DNA of 64,000 nt from Planctomycetota bacterium (lineage in GTDB: Bacteria > Planctomycetota > Phycisphaerae > Phycisphaerales > SM1A02): NCBI GenBank assembly GCA_016873255.1, contig VGXR01000005.1, forward strand, positions 1-64,000, in the 5' to 3' direction. Shown here one piece after another: positions 1 to 7,356 of this stretch. Every line of letters begins with the position of its first letter. Position 1 is the stretch's first letter. Under the pieces are notes generated by a model. That model saw only the letters and a program-made list of their open reading frames with translations, ran no database searches and was not told the origin of the DNA. The translations under genes and the position numbers were made by a program.

Positions 1-1
1 C

Positions 2-1078
2 ATGGACGACCGCTTCGACCTGGTGCTGCCCACGCTGCAGCTGGCGGACGGCAACGGCATCTCCTGGATCGCCAATTCCTGCCGGGCCGTGGGCAACGAC
101 GGCAACCACTTCGACCAGGCCGTGAATGCCGGCAACAACACCTACTTCCCCGGCAACGTGGCACGGTCGAACGCTTTGGCCAATGCGCTGCACGACGCCG
201 CCGACCACATTCCCGTGCTGATGGACTTCACCGTGCCGGCCTGGAACACGGCCGTCCTCGGCACGGTCCCCGCGCGCGTCGTGCAGGGCGCCACCGCCAC
301 CGCCGAGGTGCGCGTGGCGAACGACGCACCGGGCGACAACGCCGTGGGCGTCGACGCCCTCGACTACACGGTCGCAGGCACGGGCGTGCTCTCGGGCACT
401 CTCTCGGGCACCGCGGTGCTGACGCCCTCGTTCACCTCGGTGAACGTGCCGATCGTCACCACGACGGTCGGGCTGCGCACCGGCACCGCGACCGTCACCA
501 GCGCCAACGAGGCCGTGCAGAACCCGAGCATCGCGCTCCCGGTCTCTGTCCGCGTGCTCCGTGCGAGCAACCCGTCGTTCTCTTCCACCTCGGATGCCAA
601 CTCGACCACCGTGACGTTCGCCGCGACGCTCGGCGGGCCGGCGGTTGACGTGGCGGTCCCGGTCTCGAACTTCGGCTTCACGGCGGACCAGTGCACCATG
701 GACATCGACCAGGTGCAGATCCCCGCGGGCCGCTTCTCGCTGGTCTCCGGCACCGGCACCGGCCACGGCGCCGCGCCCGCCACCGTCACCATCCGGTTCA
801 ACCCGACGGGGCTCGTTGCGGGCACCTACACCTCGACCGCGACGATCCTCACCAGCGACGAGAACATCCCCGGCGCCACGTCGGCGCAGGTGGTGGCGAC
901 GCTCTCGGCCACCGTGACGGGCGGCAACCCGGCCGACCTCAACGGCGATGGCCGCGTGGACGGCGCCGACCTCGGCCAGCTGCTTGCGGCATGGGGCATG
1001 CCCGGTCCCACCGACCTCGACGGGAGCGGCTTCACGGACGGCGCCGACCTCGGGATCCTCCTCACCAATTGGGGCTGA
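2..1078 (+). CDS. Secreted endonuclease/exonuclease/phosphatase-like protein with C-terminal GC-type dockerin (5' partial)
   Basis: The reading frame is open to the window edge, so the Met at base 2 is probably internal and only the C-terminal 358 residues are present. The first 75 residues match the end of an endonuclease/exonuclease/phosphatase fold: a DDRFDLVL strand and, near residue 70, DHIPVLMDF, which resembles the SDHLPV-type catalytic His signature. Next come about 230 residues of Thr/Val-rich beta-sandwich sequence. The last 45 residues hold two calcium-loop modules, DLNGDGRVDGADLG and DLDGSGFTDGADLG, each followed by an LL..W.. segment. This is the dockerin-like tail seen on other secreted proteins in the window. 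It is probably exported and tethered, acting on extracellular nucleic acid or phosphoester. The enzyme class is inferred from a fragment; the tail is clear. Confidence 0.72.
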   Translation: MDDRFDLVLPTLQLADGNGISWIANSCRAVGNDGNHFDQAVNAGNNTYFPGNVARSNALANALHDAADHIPVLMDFTVPAWNTAVLGTVPARVVQGATATAEVRVANDAPGDNAVGVDALDYTVAGTGVLSGTLSGTAVLTPSFTSVNVPIVTTTVGLRTGTATVTSANEAVQNPSIALPVSVRVLRASNPSFSSTSDANSTTVTFAATLGGPAVDVAVPVSNFGFTADQCTMDIDQVQIPAGRFSLVSGTGTGHGAAPATVTIRFNPTGLVAGTYTSTATILTSDENIPGATSAQVVATLSATVTGGNPADLNGDGRVDGADLGQLLAAWGMPGPTDLDGSGFTDGADLGILLTNWG

Positions 1079-1080
1079 TG

Positions 1081-1400
1081 ATGCGACTCCTCCTCCGCGC
1101 CGGAGTGCCTGCGCTCGCCGCCGCGGCCGCGCTCGCGGCCCCGTGGGCGTGAACGGCGGCGGCACGCTGCGCCGCGCGCTCGTGCGCTTCGACCTCTCGT
1201 CCATCCCCGCGGGAAGCCGCATCCTCTCCGTCGGCTTCCGTGCGTACATGAGCCAGACGAACTCCGGCTCGCACAACTGCGCGCTGCACCGGATGCTCGA
1301 GGCCTGGGGGGGCCAGGCCGGCGGCCCGGCAGACCTCAATGGAGACGGCATCGTCGGCGGCGCCGACCTGACGGTCGTGCTCACCAACTGGTCCGCGTGA
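1081..1400 (+). pseudogene. Wrecked DNRLRE-type secreted protein: signal peptide, domain fragment, single dockerin repeat
   Basis: An ATG at 1081 opens a clean signal peptide (MRLLLRAGVPALAAAAALAA) but the frame stops at 1150-1152. From about 1143 the +3 frame continues with GVNGGGTLRRALVRFDLSSI, YMSQTNSGSHNCALHRML and EAWG. This is the conserved core of a DNRLRE-type beta domain found in secreted planctomycete proteins. It then jumps straight to one dockerin-like repeat (DLNGDGIVGGADLT) and a stop at 1398-1400. An intact gene would be expected to have the start of the DNRLRE domain, several hundred bases after LHR..EAWG and a second calcium loop. The remnant therefore appears to carry at least one frameshift and one or two internal deletions. 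The pieces are visible; the deletion history is inferred. Confidence 0.6.
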
Positions 1401-1427
1401 GCGATCGCGCAGCGCGGCGCGCCGCGG

Positions 1428-1901
1428 TCAGGCCGTGACCTTGGTCATGCTGGGCAGCGTTCCGACCGGGCGGTCGCCCGCGCCGGTCTTGAGCGCCGCG
1501 ATCTTGTCCACCACCTCGATGCCCTTGGTGACCTTGCCGAAGGCCGTGTACTTGCCGTCGAGGTGCGGGACGCTGCCGAGGCAGATGAAGAACTGGCTGC
1601 CGGCCGAGTCGGGGTGCGCCGAGCGCGCCATCGAGAGGACACCCTTCACGTGCTTGCGGTCGTTGAACTCCGCATTTACCTTCCAGCCCGGTCCGCCCAT
1701 GCCGTTGCCGTTGGGGCATCCGCCCTGGATCACGAAGCCCGGGATGATGCGGTGGAAGCCGGTGCCCGCGTAGAAGCCCTGGCGCGCGAGCTTCTGGAAG
1801 TTCTCCACGTGCATCGGGGCCACGTCGTTCCAGAGCTCGACCTCGATGGTGCCGTGGTCGGTCTCGATGGTCGCGGTGGGGTAGGCGGTCTTGGTGGTCA
1901 T
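1428..1901 (-). CDS. Peptidyl-prolyl cis-trans isomerase, cyclophilin type
   Basis: A 157-residue single-domain cyclophilin that catalyses cis-trans isomerisation of Xaa-Pro bonds. The family signatures are present in order: VELWNDVAPMHVENFQKLAR, GTGFHRIIPGFVIQGG (catalytic Arg in FHRIIP), AGSQFFICLG and LDGKYTAFGKV. No signal peptide is present, so it is probably cytoplasmic, like small PpiB proteins. The ATG at 1901 places the conserved TIETDHGTIEVEL strand at the usual distance from the N terminus. It lies opposite the dockerin remnant and downstream of the secreted unknown on the same strand; 53 bp separate the two. Standalone housekeeping chaperone. Confidence 0.93.
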   Translation of the reverse strand: MTTKTAYPTATIETDHGTIEVELWNDVAPMHVENFQKLARQGFYAGTGFHRIIPGFVIQGGCPNGNGMGGPGWKVNAEFNDRKHVKGVLSMARSAHPDSAGSQFFICLGSVPHLDGKYTAFGKVTKGIEVVDKIAALKTGAGDRPVGTLPSMTKVTA

Positions 1902-1954
1902 GGGCGGGAGAGGATACCCGCACCGCCGGACGCGGCCGCGCGGCGGCCGATCGC

Positions 1955-3040
1955 TCACGGCCCCAGGAACTTGTCGGCCTTCAATGCCCGTGCGCGGGTG
2001 ATGAGGAGGTAGTTGCGTTCCTTCGCCACCACCACCTCCCCGCTCAGGAGCCACGGCGAACCGATCGCGGCCTGCCGCACCCCGCGCACGAGGGCCTCGA
2101 GCGCGAGCGACGGGAGGATCTCCATGGACGCCTCCGCGCCGTCGTGCGCGCCATCGCCCGGGCGTCCGGTGTCGAGCTGCGCACGCCACACGCCTGTCAG
2201 CGGGTCGCGCAGCACCGAAGCCCGGCGCTCCTGGAACCGGGTGGCCGGCGGCAGGAGCATGCGCCGGTCGTGCGCGCCCTCTTCGCGCTTGAGCGCGGTG
2301 CCGGTTCCGGTCGACGCGATGCCTGCGTCGAGGCGGCGTTCGAGATCGTCGGCGAACCCGTCGTCGAGCCCCGGGAAGGTGGTGGTATCGGGTTCGTGCG
2401 GGAGGCGCGTGCCGGTGCCGCGGTCGCGTGCGAGCGAGAGGGCGCCCGGCGCCTCGCCGGAGAGGTACGCGTCGATCCGGGGCGCGGTGGGCAGCTCGCC
2501 GGGAAGCGGCGGCGGCACCAGTTCGCGCGGCGCGATTCGCGCGAGCATGCCGGGCGGCGGCGGGCTGCGGAGCGCGATGATCGCGGTCGGCAGCAGGTAC
2601 GCGCGGCCCTCGTACTCGTACACCTCGCCCGAGACCTCGAACCGGCTGGGACCGTCGATGCGCGGATCCGCCAGCACGGCCTTCACGTCGTCGGTGGGGT
2701 CGCACGGCATGGCGAAGAGCGCGCGGCCGGTGCTTGCGCCGCGCGTCTCGTCGAAGCGGAACACCAGGAGCCCCGGCTCGCGCAGCGAGCGCACGAAGTA
2801 GCCGGGCACGGAGTTGAGGATCACGCCTTCCTGCAGGGCCGCGCTTGACGCCCGTGCCCGCGGGCTGGCCGCGGAATCGGGCTGCGATGCCGAGAGGCCG
2901 GGGTCCGGACTCGACGCGATGCCGCCCTGTGCGAACGGGTTGGCGCGGTCGGGATCGTCGGGCTGGGACTGGGCGTGGCCGGGCGCGGACGCGAGGGCGA
3001 TAAGCAGTGCGCTGACGGCGATGGAGGTCGTCGTGGTCAT
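1955..3040 (-). CDS. Secreted hypothetical protein
   Basis: A 361-residue protein with a Sec-type signal peptide (MTTTTSIAVSALLIALASAPGHA, cleavage near AHA/QSQ), then a Pro/Ser/Asp-rich linker to about residue 70. After that comes an alpha/beta region with EGVILNSVPGYFVRSLREPG and SGEVYEYEGRAYLLPTAI. The C-terminal repeat-like segment LSGEVVVAKERNYLLITRAR resembles the earlier YEYEGRAYLLPTAI block, which suggests two related halves that each end in a hydrophobic strand. I do not recognise a family and see no catalytic motif. The ATG at 3040 is the only start that gives a good signal peptide. It is expected in the periplasm or envelope. It could be a planctomycete-specific envelope protein. 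Confidence 0.7.
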   Translation of the reverse strand: MTTTTSIAVSALLIALASAPGHAQSQPDDPDRANPFAQGGIASSPDPGLSASQPDSAASPRARASSAALQEGVILNSVPGYFVRSLREPGLLVFRFDETRGASTGRALFAMPCDPTDDVKAVLADPRIDGPSRFEVSGEVYEYEGRAYLLPTAIIALRSPPPPGMLARIAPRELVPPPLPGELPTAPRIDAYLSGEAPGALSLARDRGTGTRLPHEPDTTTFPGLDDGFADDLERRLDAGIASTGTGTALKREEGAHDRRMLLPPATRFQERRASVLRDPLTGVWRAQLDTGRPGDGAHDGAEASMEILPSLALEALVRGVRQAAIGSPWLLSGEVVVAKERNYLLITRARALKADKFLGP

Positions 3041-3101
3041 CCGCGGCGGCCGGAACCGTTGCCAATCGCGCCGAAGTTCCGATTCGGCACCGTCGGGCGC
3101 G

Positions 3102-3133
3102 TTGACGGCGGCAGGGCGGTGTGCCACTATACG
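3102..3133 (+). promoter_or_regulatory. Putative promoter of tRNA-Cys
   Basis: TTGACG at 3102-3107 and TATACG at 3128-3133 resemble sigma-70 -35 and -10 boxes, but the 20 bp spacing is long (18 bp if ACTATA at 3126-3131 is the -10). The -10 lies 9-11 bp before the first base of the mature tRNA at 3143, as expected. Read by eye only. Confidence 0.4.
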
Positions 3134-3142
3134 AGTTCGGCC

Positions 3143-3216
3143 GGCCGCGTACCCAAGTGGCCTAAGGGGACGGATTGCAAATCCGTTATTCGTGGGTTCA
3201 AATCCCACCGCGGCCT
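3143..3216 (+). tRNA. trnC: tRNA-Cys (GCA)
   Basis: A full cloverleaf can be drawn. The acceptor stem GGCCGCG (3143-3149) pairs perfectly with CGCGGCC (3209-3215). The D arm is CCC...GGG. The anticodon arm is ACGGA/TCCGT around loop TTGCAAA, giving anticodon GCA. The T arm is GTGGG/CCCAC around TTCAAAT. The discriminator is T at 3216, and no CCA is encoded. It is a 74-nt standard Cys tRNA. Its last 18 nt are duplicated 145 bp downstream as part of a longer direct repeat. Confidence 0.95.
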
Positions 3217-3285
3217 TTCGCTCACCGGCGCGGCGCCCTTGCGGGCGGCGCGCCGGTTCGCTCTCTGGCCGCGGTGCGTCCCGGC
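3199..3285 (+). repeat. 87-bp direct repeat, copy 1 (tRNA-Cys 3' end plus hairpin)
   Basis: Bases 3199-3285 are identical to 3344-3430, an offset of 145 bp. Copy 1 begins in the T loop of tRNA-Cys and runs through the downstream GC hairpin. The 58 bp between copies are GC-rich and show nothing recognisable. Either a local tandem duplication or an att-like scar of a lost integrated element could produce this. Confidence 0.9.
3225..3256 (+). terminator. Strong GC hairpin after tRNA-Cys
   Basis: CCGGCGCGGCGCCC (3225-3238) and GGGCGGCGCGCCGG (3243-3256) form a 14-position stem with one G-G mismatch and a TTGC loop. It is followed by TTCGCT, so there is no real U-tract. It is likely a transcription terminator or 3'-processing signal for the tRNA. 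The second repeat copy carries the same hairpin at 3370-3401. Confidence 0.5.
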
Positions 3286-3343
3286 CGGGGGCCGGTCCGC
3301 GGCCCGCGCTTCGCGCGTGCCTGGGCTTCGGCGCCGGGGGCGG

Positions 3344-3430
3344 CAAATCCCACCGCGGCCTTTCGCTCACCGGCGCGGCGCCCTTGCGGGCGGCGCGCCG
3401 GTTCGCTCTCTGGCCGCGGTGCGTCCCGGC
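3344..3430 (+). repeat. 87-bp direct repeat, copy 2
   Basis: Perfect copy of 3199-3285. It starts CAAATCCCACCGCGGCC, the 3' part of tRNA-Cys, but lacks the rest of the tRNA, so it is not a second tRNA gene. It carries a second copy of the terminator-like hairpin. The next gene starts only about 65 bp later. Confidence 0.9.
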
Positions 3431-3495
3431 GCGGTCCGAAAAACGCGCGGTTCGCGCATGAATCGGTTGCGATCGGGGCGAAGGCGTGTCACGCT

Positions 3496-4584
3496 ATGGG
3501 CTCAGGCGGGGGTACTCCCCGCGGCACGATGCCGGTCACTCGCAGATCGGATTCCTCCTCGGAGCAGCAGCGGCTCGACGCCCTCGAGCGCCTGGCTGTC
3601 CTGTACACCCCCGCGGAGGAGTGCTTCGACCGCGTGACCCGGCTCGCGGCGCGGGTCTTCGCGGCGCCGATCGCCACGTTCGCGCTGCTCGGGGAGCGGG
3701 GCGTCTGGTTCAAGGCGCGCACCGGAACCGACCTCAGCGAGGTGGCGCGCGACGACGGCTTCACCACCACCGCCACGCGCAGCGCCGGCCCGCTCGTCGT
3801 CGCCGATGCGCTTGCCGACCCGAGGTTCGCGCGCTGCGGCCTCGTGGTCAACGCTCCGTACGCGCGCTTCTACGCGGGCATCGCCATCCGTTCCCCCGAC
3901 GGCGCCAAGATCGGCGCGCTCGGCGTGATCGACAACGAGCCGCGCCATGTCGCCGACTCCGAGATCGTCTACCTGCGCGACCTCGCCGCGATCATCGAGG
4001 ACGAGCTCCACCGCCGCCAGCTGGCGCTCGCGCAGGGCGACATGCTCCGTGAGCTCGGCGAGGCACGGCGCCGGTCGATGGTCGACCCGCTCACGAGCGT
4101 GTGGAACCGCGCGGGCCTCGACACCATCCTGACGCGCGAGCTCGAGGCATCCGCGATGCGCGGCTCGCCGCTCTCGCTCGCCATGGTGGACCTCGACCAC
4201 TTCAAGGCGGTGAACGACAAGTTCGGGCATGGCGTCGGCGACACCGTGCTGTCGGAGGTCGCGCGCCGCCTGCGCGCGGCCGCGCGCCCGGTGGACTCCG
4301 TGGCGCGGTTCGGCGGCGAGGAGTTCGTTGTGATCCTTCCCGGATGCGGCGCCGACGACGCGCGCGCCGTGGCGGAACGCCTGCGCAGCAGGCTCGCGGA
4401 CCACCCCGTCGTCGTGGGCCAGTCGCTGCAGCTCGACGTCACGGCGTCGATCGGCATCGCCACCGCGGAGCCCGGCGAGCCGCCGAGCGTGCTGCTCACG
4501 CGCGCGGACGTGGCGCTCTACGACGCCAAGCGCGGCGGACGCGACCGCGTGGCGGTGGCCGAGCCGTCGATGCGCGCGCACTGA
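3496..4584 (+). CDS. GAF-GGDEF diguanylate cyclase
   Basis: A 362-residue cytoplasmic enzyme predicted to make cyclic di-GMP from two GTP. An N-terminal GAF sensor domain (about residues 20-180) has the typical EQQRLDALERL opening and ends with GALGVIDNEPR. A short coiled linker (about 180-205) leads to a GGDEF domain with DPLTSVWNRAG, VDLDHFKAVND and RFGGEEF. The signature is GGEEF, a catalytically competent variant. RPVD five residues before it matches the RxxD inhibitory site, so product inhibition is expected. ATG 3496 is preceded by GAAGG; ATG 3529 is an equally possible start 11 codons later. No membrane segment is present. An HD-GYP protein at 53.8 kb may provide the opposing hydrolysis. 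Confidence 0.9.
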   Translation: MGSGGGTPRGTMPVTRRSDSSSEQQRLDALERLAVLYTPAEECFDRVTRLAARVFAAPIATFALLGERGVWFKARTGTDLSEVARDDGFTTTATRSAGPLVVADALADPRFARCGLVVNAPYARFYAGIAIRSPDGAKIGALGVIDNEPRHVADSEIVYLRDLAAIIEDELHRRQLALAQGDMLRELGEARRRSMVDPLTSVWNRAGLDTILTRELEASAMRGSPLSLAMVDLDHFKAVNDKFGHGVGDTVLSEVARRLRAAARPVDSVARFGGEEFVVILPGCGADDARAVAERLRSRLADHPVVVGQSLQLDVTASIGIATAEPGEPPSVLLTRADVALYDAKRGGRDRVAVAEPSMRAH

Positions 4585-4606
4585 GTGCCGTCCGTATCAT
4601 CCGGCG

Positions 4607-6145
4607 ATGCCCGCTGCGCAGAATGCGGCCGTGAGGAGCGTCCGGCTCATGGTCGGACTCGAGATCCACGTCGAGCTGGCCACGCGCAGCAAGATGTTCA
4701 CCCGCGCGGGCAGTCCCGGGCACCCCGACTTCTACGACCGCGAGCCCAACTCGCTGGTGACGCCGACCGTCGCCGCGCTCCCCGGCACGCTGCCGGTGAT
4801 GAACCGCCGCGCCGTCGAGATGAGCATGATGGTTGGCCTGGCGCTCGGCTGCTCCATCGCGCGCCGGTCGAAGTGGGACCGCAAGAACTACTACTACCCC
4901 GACCTCCCCAAGGGGTACCAGATCAGCCAGTACGACCTGCCGCTCTGCCACGACGGCGCGTTCGAGCTGCCGCTCCCGGGCGGCGCCACCAGGCGCATCG
5001 GCATCATCCGCGCGCACCTCGAGGAGGACACCGGCAAGCTCGGGCATGAGCTCCCGGGCGGGTTCAGCTACGAAGGCTCGCTCGTCGACCTCAACCGCGC
5101 GGGGACGCCGCTCCTGGAGATCGTGACGGCGCCTGACTTCGACTCGGCCGACGACGTGGTGGCGTTCGCGCAGGAGCTGCGCGGGATCTGCAGGTTCCTC
5201 GGGGTCACCGAGGGCATCATGCAGAAGGGGCACATGCGGTTCGAGCCCAACATCAACGTGATCATCGAGCTCGAGGGCGGCGGCACCGTGAAGACCCCGG
5301 TGGTCGAGGTCAAGAACCTCAACTCCTTCAAGGCGCTCAAGGGCGCGATCGAGTTCGAGGCCGCGGCGCAGGTGGACCGCTGGCGCGAGGACGGCCGAGT
5401 GATGGGCCCGGGCGCCAAGAGCACGCGCGGCTGGGACGACGTGCGTTGCGCCACCGTGCTGCAGCGCGAGAAGGAGGACGCGCACGACTACCGCTACTTC
5501 CCCGACCCCGACCTCGTGCCGGTGACGGTGGACGATGCGTGGCTCGCGCGCGTGCGGGCCGAGGTCCCCGAGCTGCCGCACGCGCGCCGGGCGCGCTTCG
5601 TCGGGTACGGGCTGGAGGCGAAGGACGCGGCGGCGCTCGTCGAGGACCGCGAGCCGTGCCTCTTCTTCGAGCAGGTGGTCGCGGAGCTCGGCGGCGGCGC
5701 GAAGGCCGGCTACGCGGCCGGCAAGTTCCTCCTCAACCAGCTCTCCAAGCGTGCCAACGAGCTCGGCTGCGGGCTGCACCGCGCGGGGCTCACGGCCGCG
5801 CAGGTCGCGGGCATCGTGTCGCTGCGCGAGTCCGGCGCGCTCGGCGCGCAGAACGTCGATGCGCTGGTTGCGGCCATCGCGGGATCGGCGCAGGACCCGA
5901 AGTCCGCCGCCGAGGCCGCGGGACTGCTGGTGGTCCGCGACGACGCGGCCCTCGACGCGTGGGTCGACCGGGCGATTGCGGCGAATGCGCAGGCCGCCGC
6001 GGACGTGCGCGCGGGCAAGATGGCGGCGATCGGTCGCATCGTGGGTGCGGTGATGAAGCTCGCGGGCGGCACGGTCGATGCCAAGACCGTGAACGAGCGG
6101 ATCGTCGCACGGCTCAGGGTTGCACGGCTCGGGGAGGGCGCGTGA
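4607..6145 (+). CDS. gatB: Asp-tRNA(Asn)/Glu-tRNA(Gln) amidotransferase subunit B
   Basis: A 512-residue GatB, the tRNA-binding and kinase subunit of GatCAB, which amidates mischarged Glu-tRNA(Gln) or Asp-tRNA(Asn). The sequence opens VGLEIHVELATRSKMF and contains RKNYYYPDLPKGYQISQYD and VNRAG-type (VDLNRAGTPLLEIV) blocks diagnostic of the GatB cradle. It ends with a helical YqeY-like tail (GKMAAIGRIVGAVMK). Length is slightly above the usual 470-490. No Shine-Dalgarno is obvious; TATCAT sits 6 bp before the ATG, which suggests a very short or absent leader. It overlaps hpt by one base (TGATG), so the two are probably cotranslated. gatA and gatC are not in this window. Confidence 0.96.
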   Translation: MPAAQNAAVRSVRLMVGLEIHVELATRSKMFTRAGSPGHPDFYDREPNSLVTPTVAALPGTLPVMNRRAVEMSMMVGLALGCSIARRSKWDRKNYYYPDLPKGYQISQYDLPLCHDGAFELPLPGGATRRIGIIRAHLEEDTGKLGHELPGGFSYEGSLVDLNRAGTPLLEIVTAPDFDSADDVVAFAQELRGICRFLGVTEGIMQKGHMRFEPNINVIIELEGGGTVKTPVVEVKNLNSFKALKGAIEFEAAAQVDRWREDGRVMGPGAKSTRGWDDVRCATVLQREKEDAHDYRYFPDPDLVPVTVDDAWLARVRAEVPELPHARRARFVGYGLEAKDAAALVEDREPCLFFEQVVAELGGGAKAGYAAGKFLLNQLSKRANELGCGLHRAGLTAAQVAGIVSLRESGALGAQNVDALVAAIAGSAQDPKSAAEAAGLLVVRDDAALDAWVDRAIAANAQAAADVRAGKMAAIGRIVGAVMKLAGGTVDAKTVNERIVARLRVARLGEGA

Positions 6146-6711
6146 TGCAGTCGGATTCACCCGCCGCGCGTGCGTCGCTCGGCCGCGTCCTCGTTTCCGC
6201 CGAGCAGATCCGTGCGCGCATGCCCGAGCTGGCCCGCGACATCCAGGCGTGGGTGGGCGACGGCGAGGACGAGGTGGTGCTGGTGCCCGTGATGACCGGT
6301 GCGTTCATCTTCGCTGCCGACCTGGTGCGGCACATGCCCGTGCGCATGCGCATCTCGCTGGTGACGGTGTCGAGCTATCCCGGCGCGTCGACCACGAGCC
6401 AGGGCGTGCGCCCGCTCGGCGAGCTGCCCGCCAACCTGGAGGGGCGTCGCGTGCTGGTGATCGACGACGTGCTCGATTCCGGCCGGACGCTCCGTTTCCT
6501 GCGCGAGCAGTTCGCCTCGCAGCGGCCGGCGCGGTTCGCCACGGCGGTGCTGCTGCGCAAGACCATCCCCGCTGCGCTCGAGACGCCCTGCGAGTTCGTG
6601 GGCTTCGACATCCCCGACGAGTTCGTCGTCGGCTGCGGCCTCGACTTCGACGGATGCTTCCGCAACCTTCCCGACGTGCGGGTGCTGCACCCCAAGGGCA
6701 CGGGCGCGTGA
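6145..6711 (+). CDS. hpt: Hypoxanthine phosphoribosyltransferase
   Basis: A 188-residue purine-salvage phosphoribosyltransferase that converts hypoxanthine or guanine plus PRPP to IMP or GMP. The PRPP-binding loop is VLVIDDVLDSGRTL, with the acidic pair DD and the following S-G. VPVMTGAFIFAADLVRH and VSSYPGASTTS are the other family blocks, and the C-terminal GFDIPDEFVVGCGLDF is the base-binding region. The start overlaps the gatB stop (TGATG). The next gene starts on a GTG overlapping its stop (GTGA). Confidence 0.95.
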   Translation: MQSDSPAARASLGRVLVSAEQIRARMPELARDIQAWVGDGEDEVVLVPVMTGAFIFAADLVRHMPVRMRISLVTVSSYPGASTTSQGVRPLGELPANLEGRRVLVIDDVLDSGRTLRFLREQFASQRPARFATAVLLRKTIPAALETPCEFVGFDIPDEFVVGCGLDFDGCFRNLPDVRVLHPKGTGA

Positions 6712-7259
6712 CCGCGGGGATCCGCCGCACCCCGGTGCGCGCGCCGTTCGCGACCACCGCGATCGAGGAATCCGGCGTGCCGCTGTTCGCGGCTTCGATG
6801 CTCGAGCCCGCGGAGATCATCGTGGGCGTGTTCCGCCCGAGCCTGCTGTGGATCGCGTTCCGGTCGCTGCGCTGGCTCCTGGCGGTGTGCTGCATCGCGG
6901 TGCTTGCCATCACGCTGGGTGCGCTGGAGCCGTGGTCCGGCACCGTGCTGCAGATGGCGACGGCGGTCGCGGTGGCGCGCGTCGTGGTCGCGACCACGGA
7001 GTGGGCCAGCAGGGTCTACGTGCTCACCGACCGGCGCGTCCTGCGCCGGCGCGGCGTGCTGGCGCCGACCGTGTACTCGGCAAACCTCAACGCGCTGCGC
7101 CGCGTCGAGCTGCTGCAGGAGGGCGCCGACCGCGCGCTGCGCACCGGCACCATCACCTTCAGCACCCGAAGCGAGGGAACGTGGGATGCCGCGTGGGTCA
7201 TGGTGCCGCGCGCCCGCGAGGTGCTCGAGCTGGTGGAGTCCGCCCGCCGCAAGCGCTGA
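6708..7259 (+). CDS. Bacterial PH-domain membrane protein
   Basis: A 183-residue protein that starts on GTG overlapping the hpt stop. It has two adjacent membrane segments at about residues 55-95 (WLLAVCCIAVLAITLGAL and TVLQMATAVAVARVVVA), followed by a bPH2/YdbS-like beta domain with YVLTDRRVLRRRGVL. That motif, membrane helices then S/YxxLTxxRV, is characteristic of the PF03703-type family. The C-terminal helix EVLELVESARRKR completes the PH-like fold. Function in the family is poorly defined (membrane or envelope association). Its stop TGA coincides with the left end of an inverted-repeat element. Confidence 0.8.
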   Translation: MTAGIRRTPVRAPFATTAIEESGVPLFAASMLEPAEIIVGVFRPSLLWIAFRSLRWLLAVCCIAVLAITLGALEPWSGTVLQMATAVAVARVVVATTEWASRVYVLTDRRVLRRRGVLAPTVYSANLNALRRVELLQEGADRALRTGTITFSTRSEGTWDAAWVMVPRAREVLELVESARRKR

Positions 7260-7356
7260 ATCCGTTCCCGGCCGGTTTGGCACCAATTGACTGCTCCGGG
7301 GAATCGCGCCGTTCTCGGGAGAGAGGAACTGGTGCCAAACTAACCAGGGGCGAATC
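7259..7356. repeat. Inverted-repeat intergenic element, copy A (bidirectional terminator-like)
   Basis: The left arm (7259-7289) contains GTTTGGCACCAATTG. The right arm (7327-7356) is its inverted counterpart, AACTGGTGCCAAAC, continued by TAACCAGGGGCGAATCT. The arms are about 30 nt with roughly 22 identities, plus wobble pairs in RNA. The loop contains a TTCTCGGGAGAG palindrome. It fills the gap between convergent genes: the upstream TGA stop abuts the left end, and the right arm supplies the last five codons and the TAG stop of the dnaJ-like gene. The same half-site recurs at 15.5, 16.0 and 57.2 kb. Confidence 0.8.

Noticed and set aside
2-4. ATG at base 2 as the start of the first gene
   Set aside because: It lies inside an endonuclease/exonuclease/phosphatase-like region whose N-terminal half is missing, so the gene starts outside the window.
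3344-3361. Second tRNA-Cys gene
   Set aside because: Only the last 18 nt of the tRNA are present; there is no acceptor 5' strand, D arm or anticodon arm.
3217-3495. Insertion sequence between tRNA-Cys and the diguanylate cyclase
   Set aside because: No transposase frame or terminal inverted repeats; only an 87-bp direct repeat and a hairpin.
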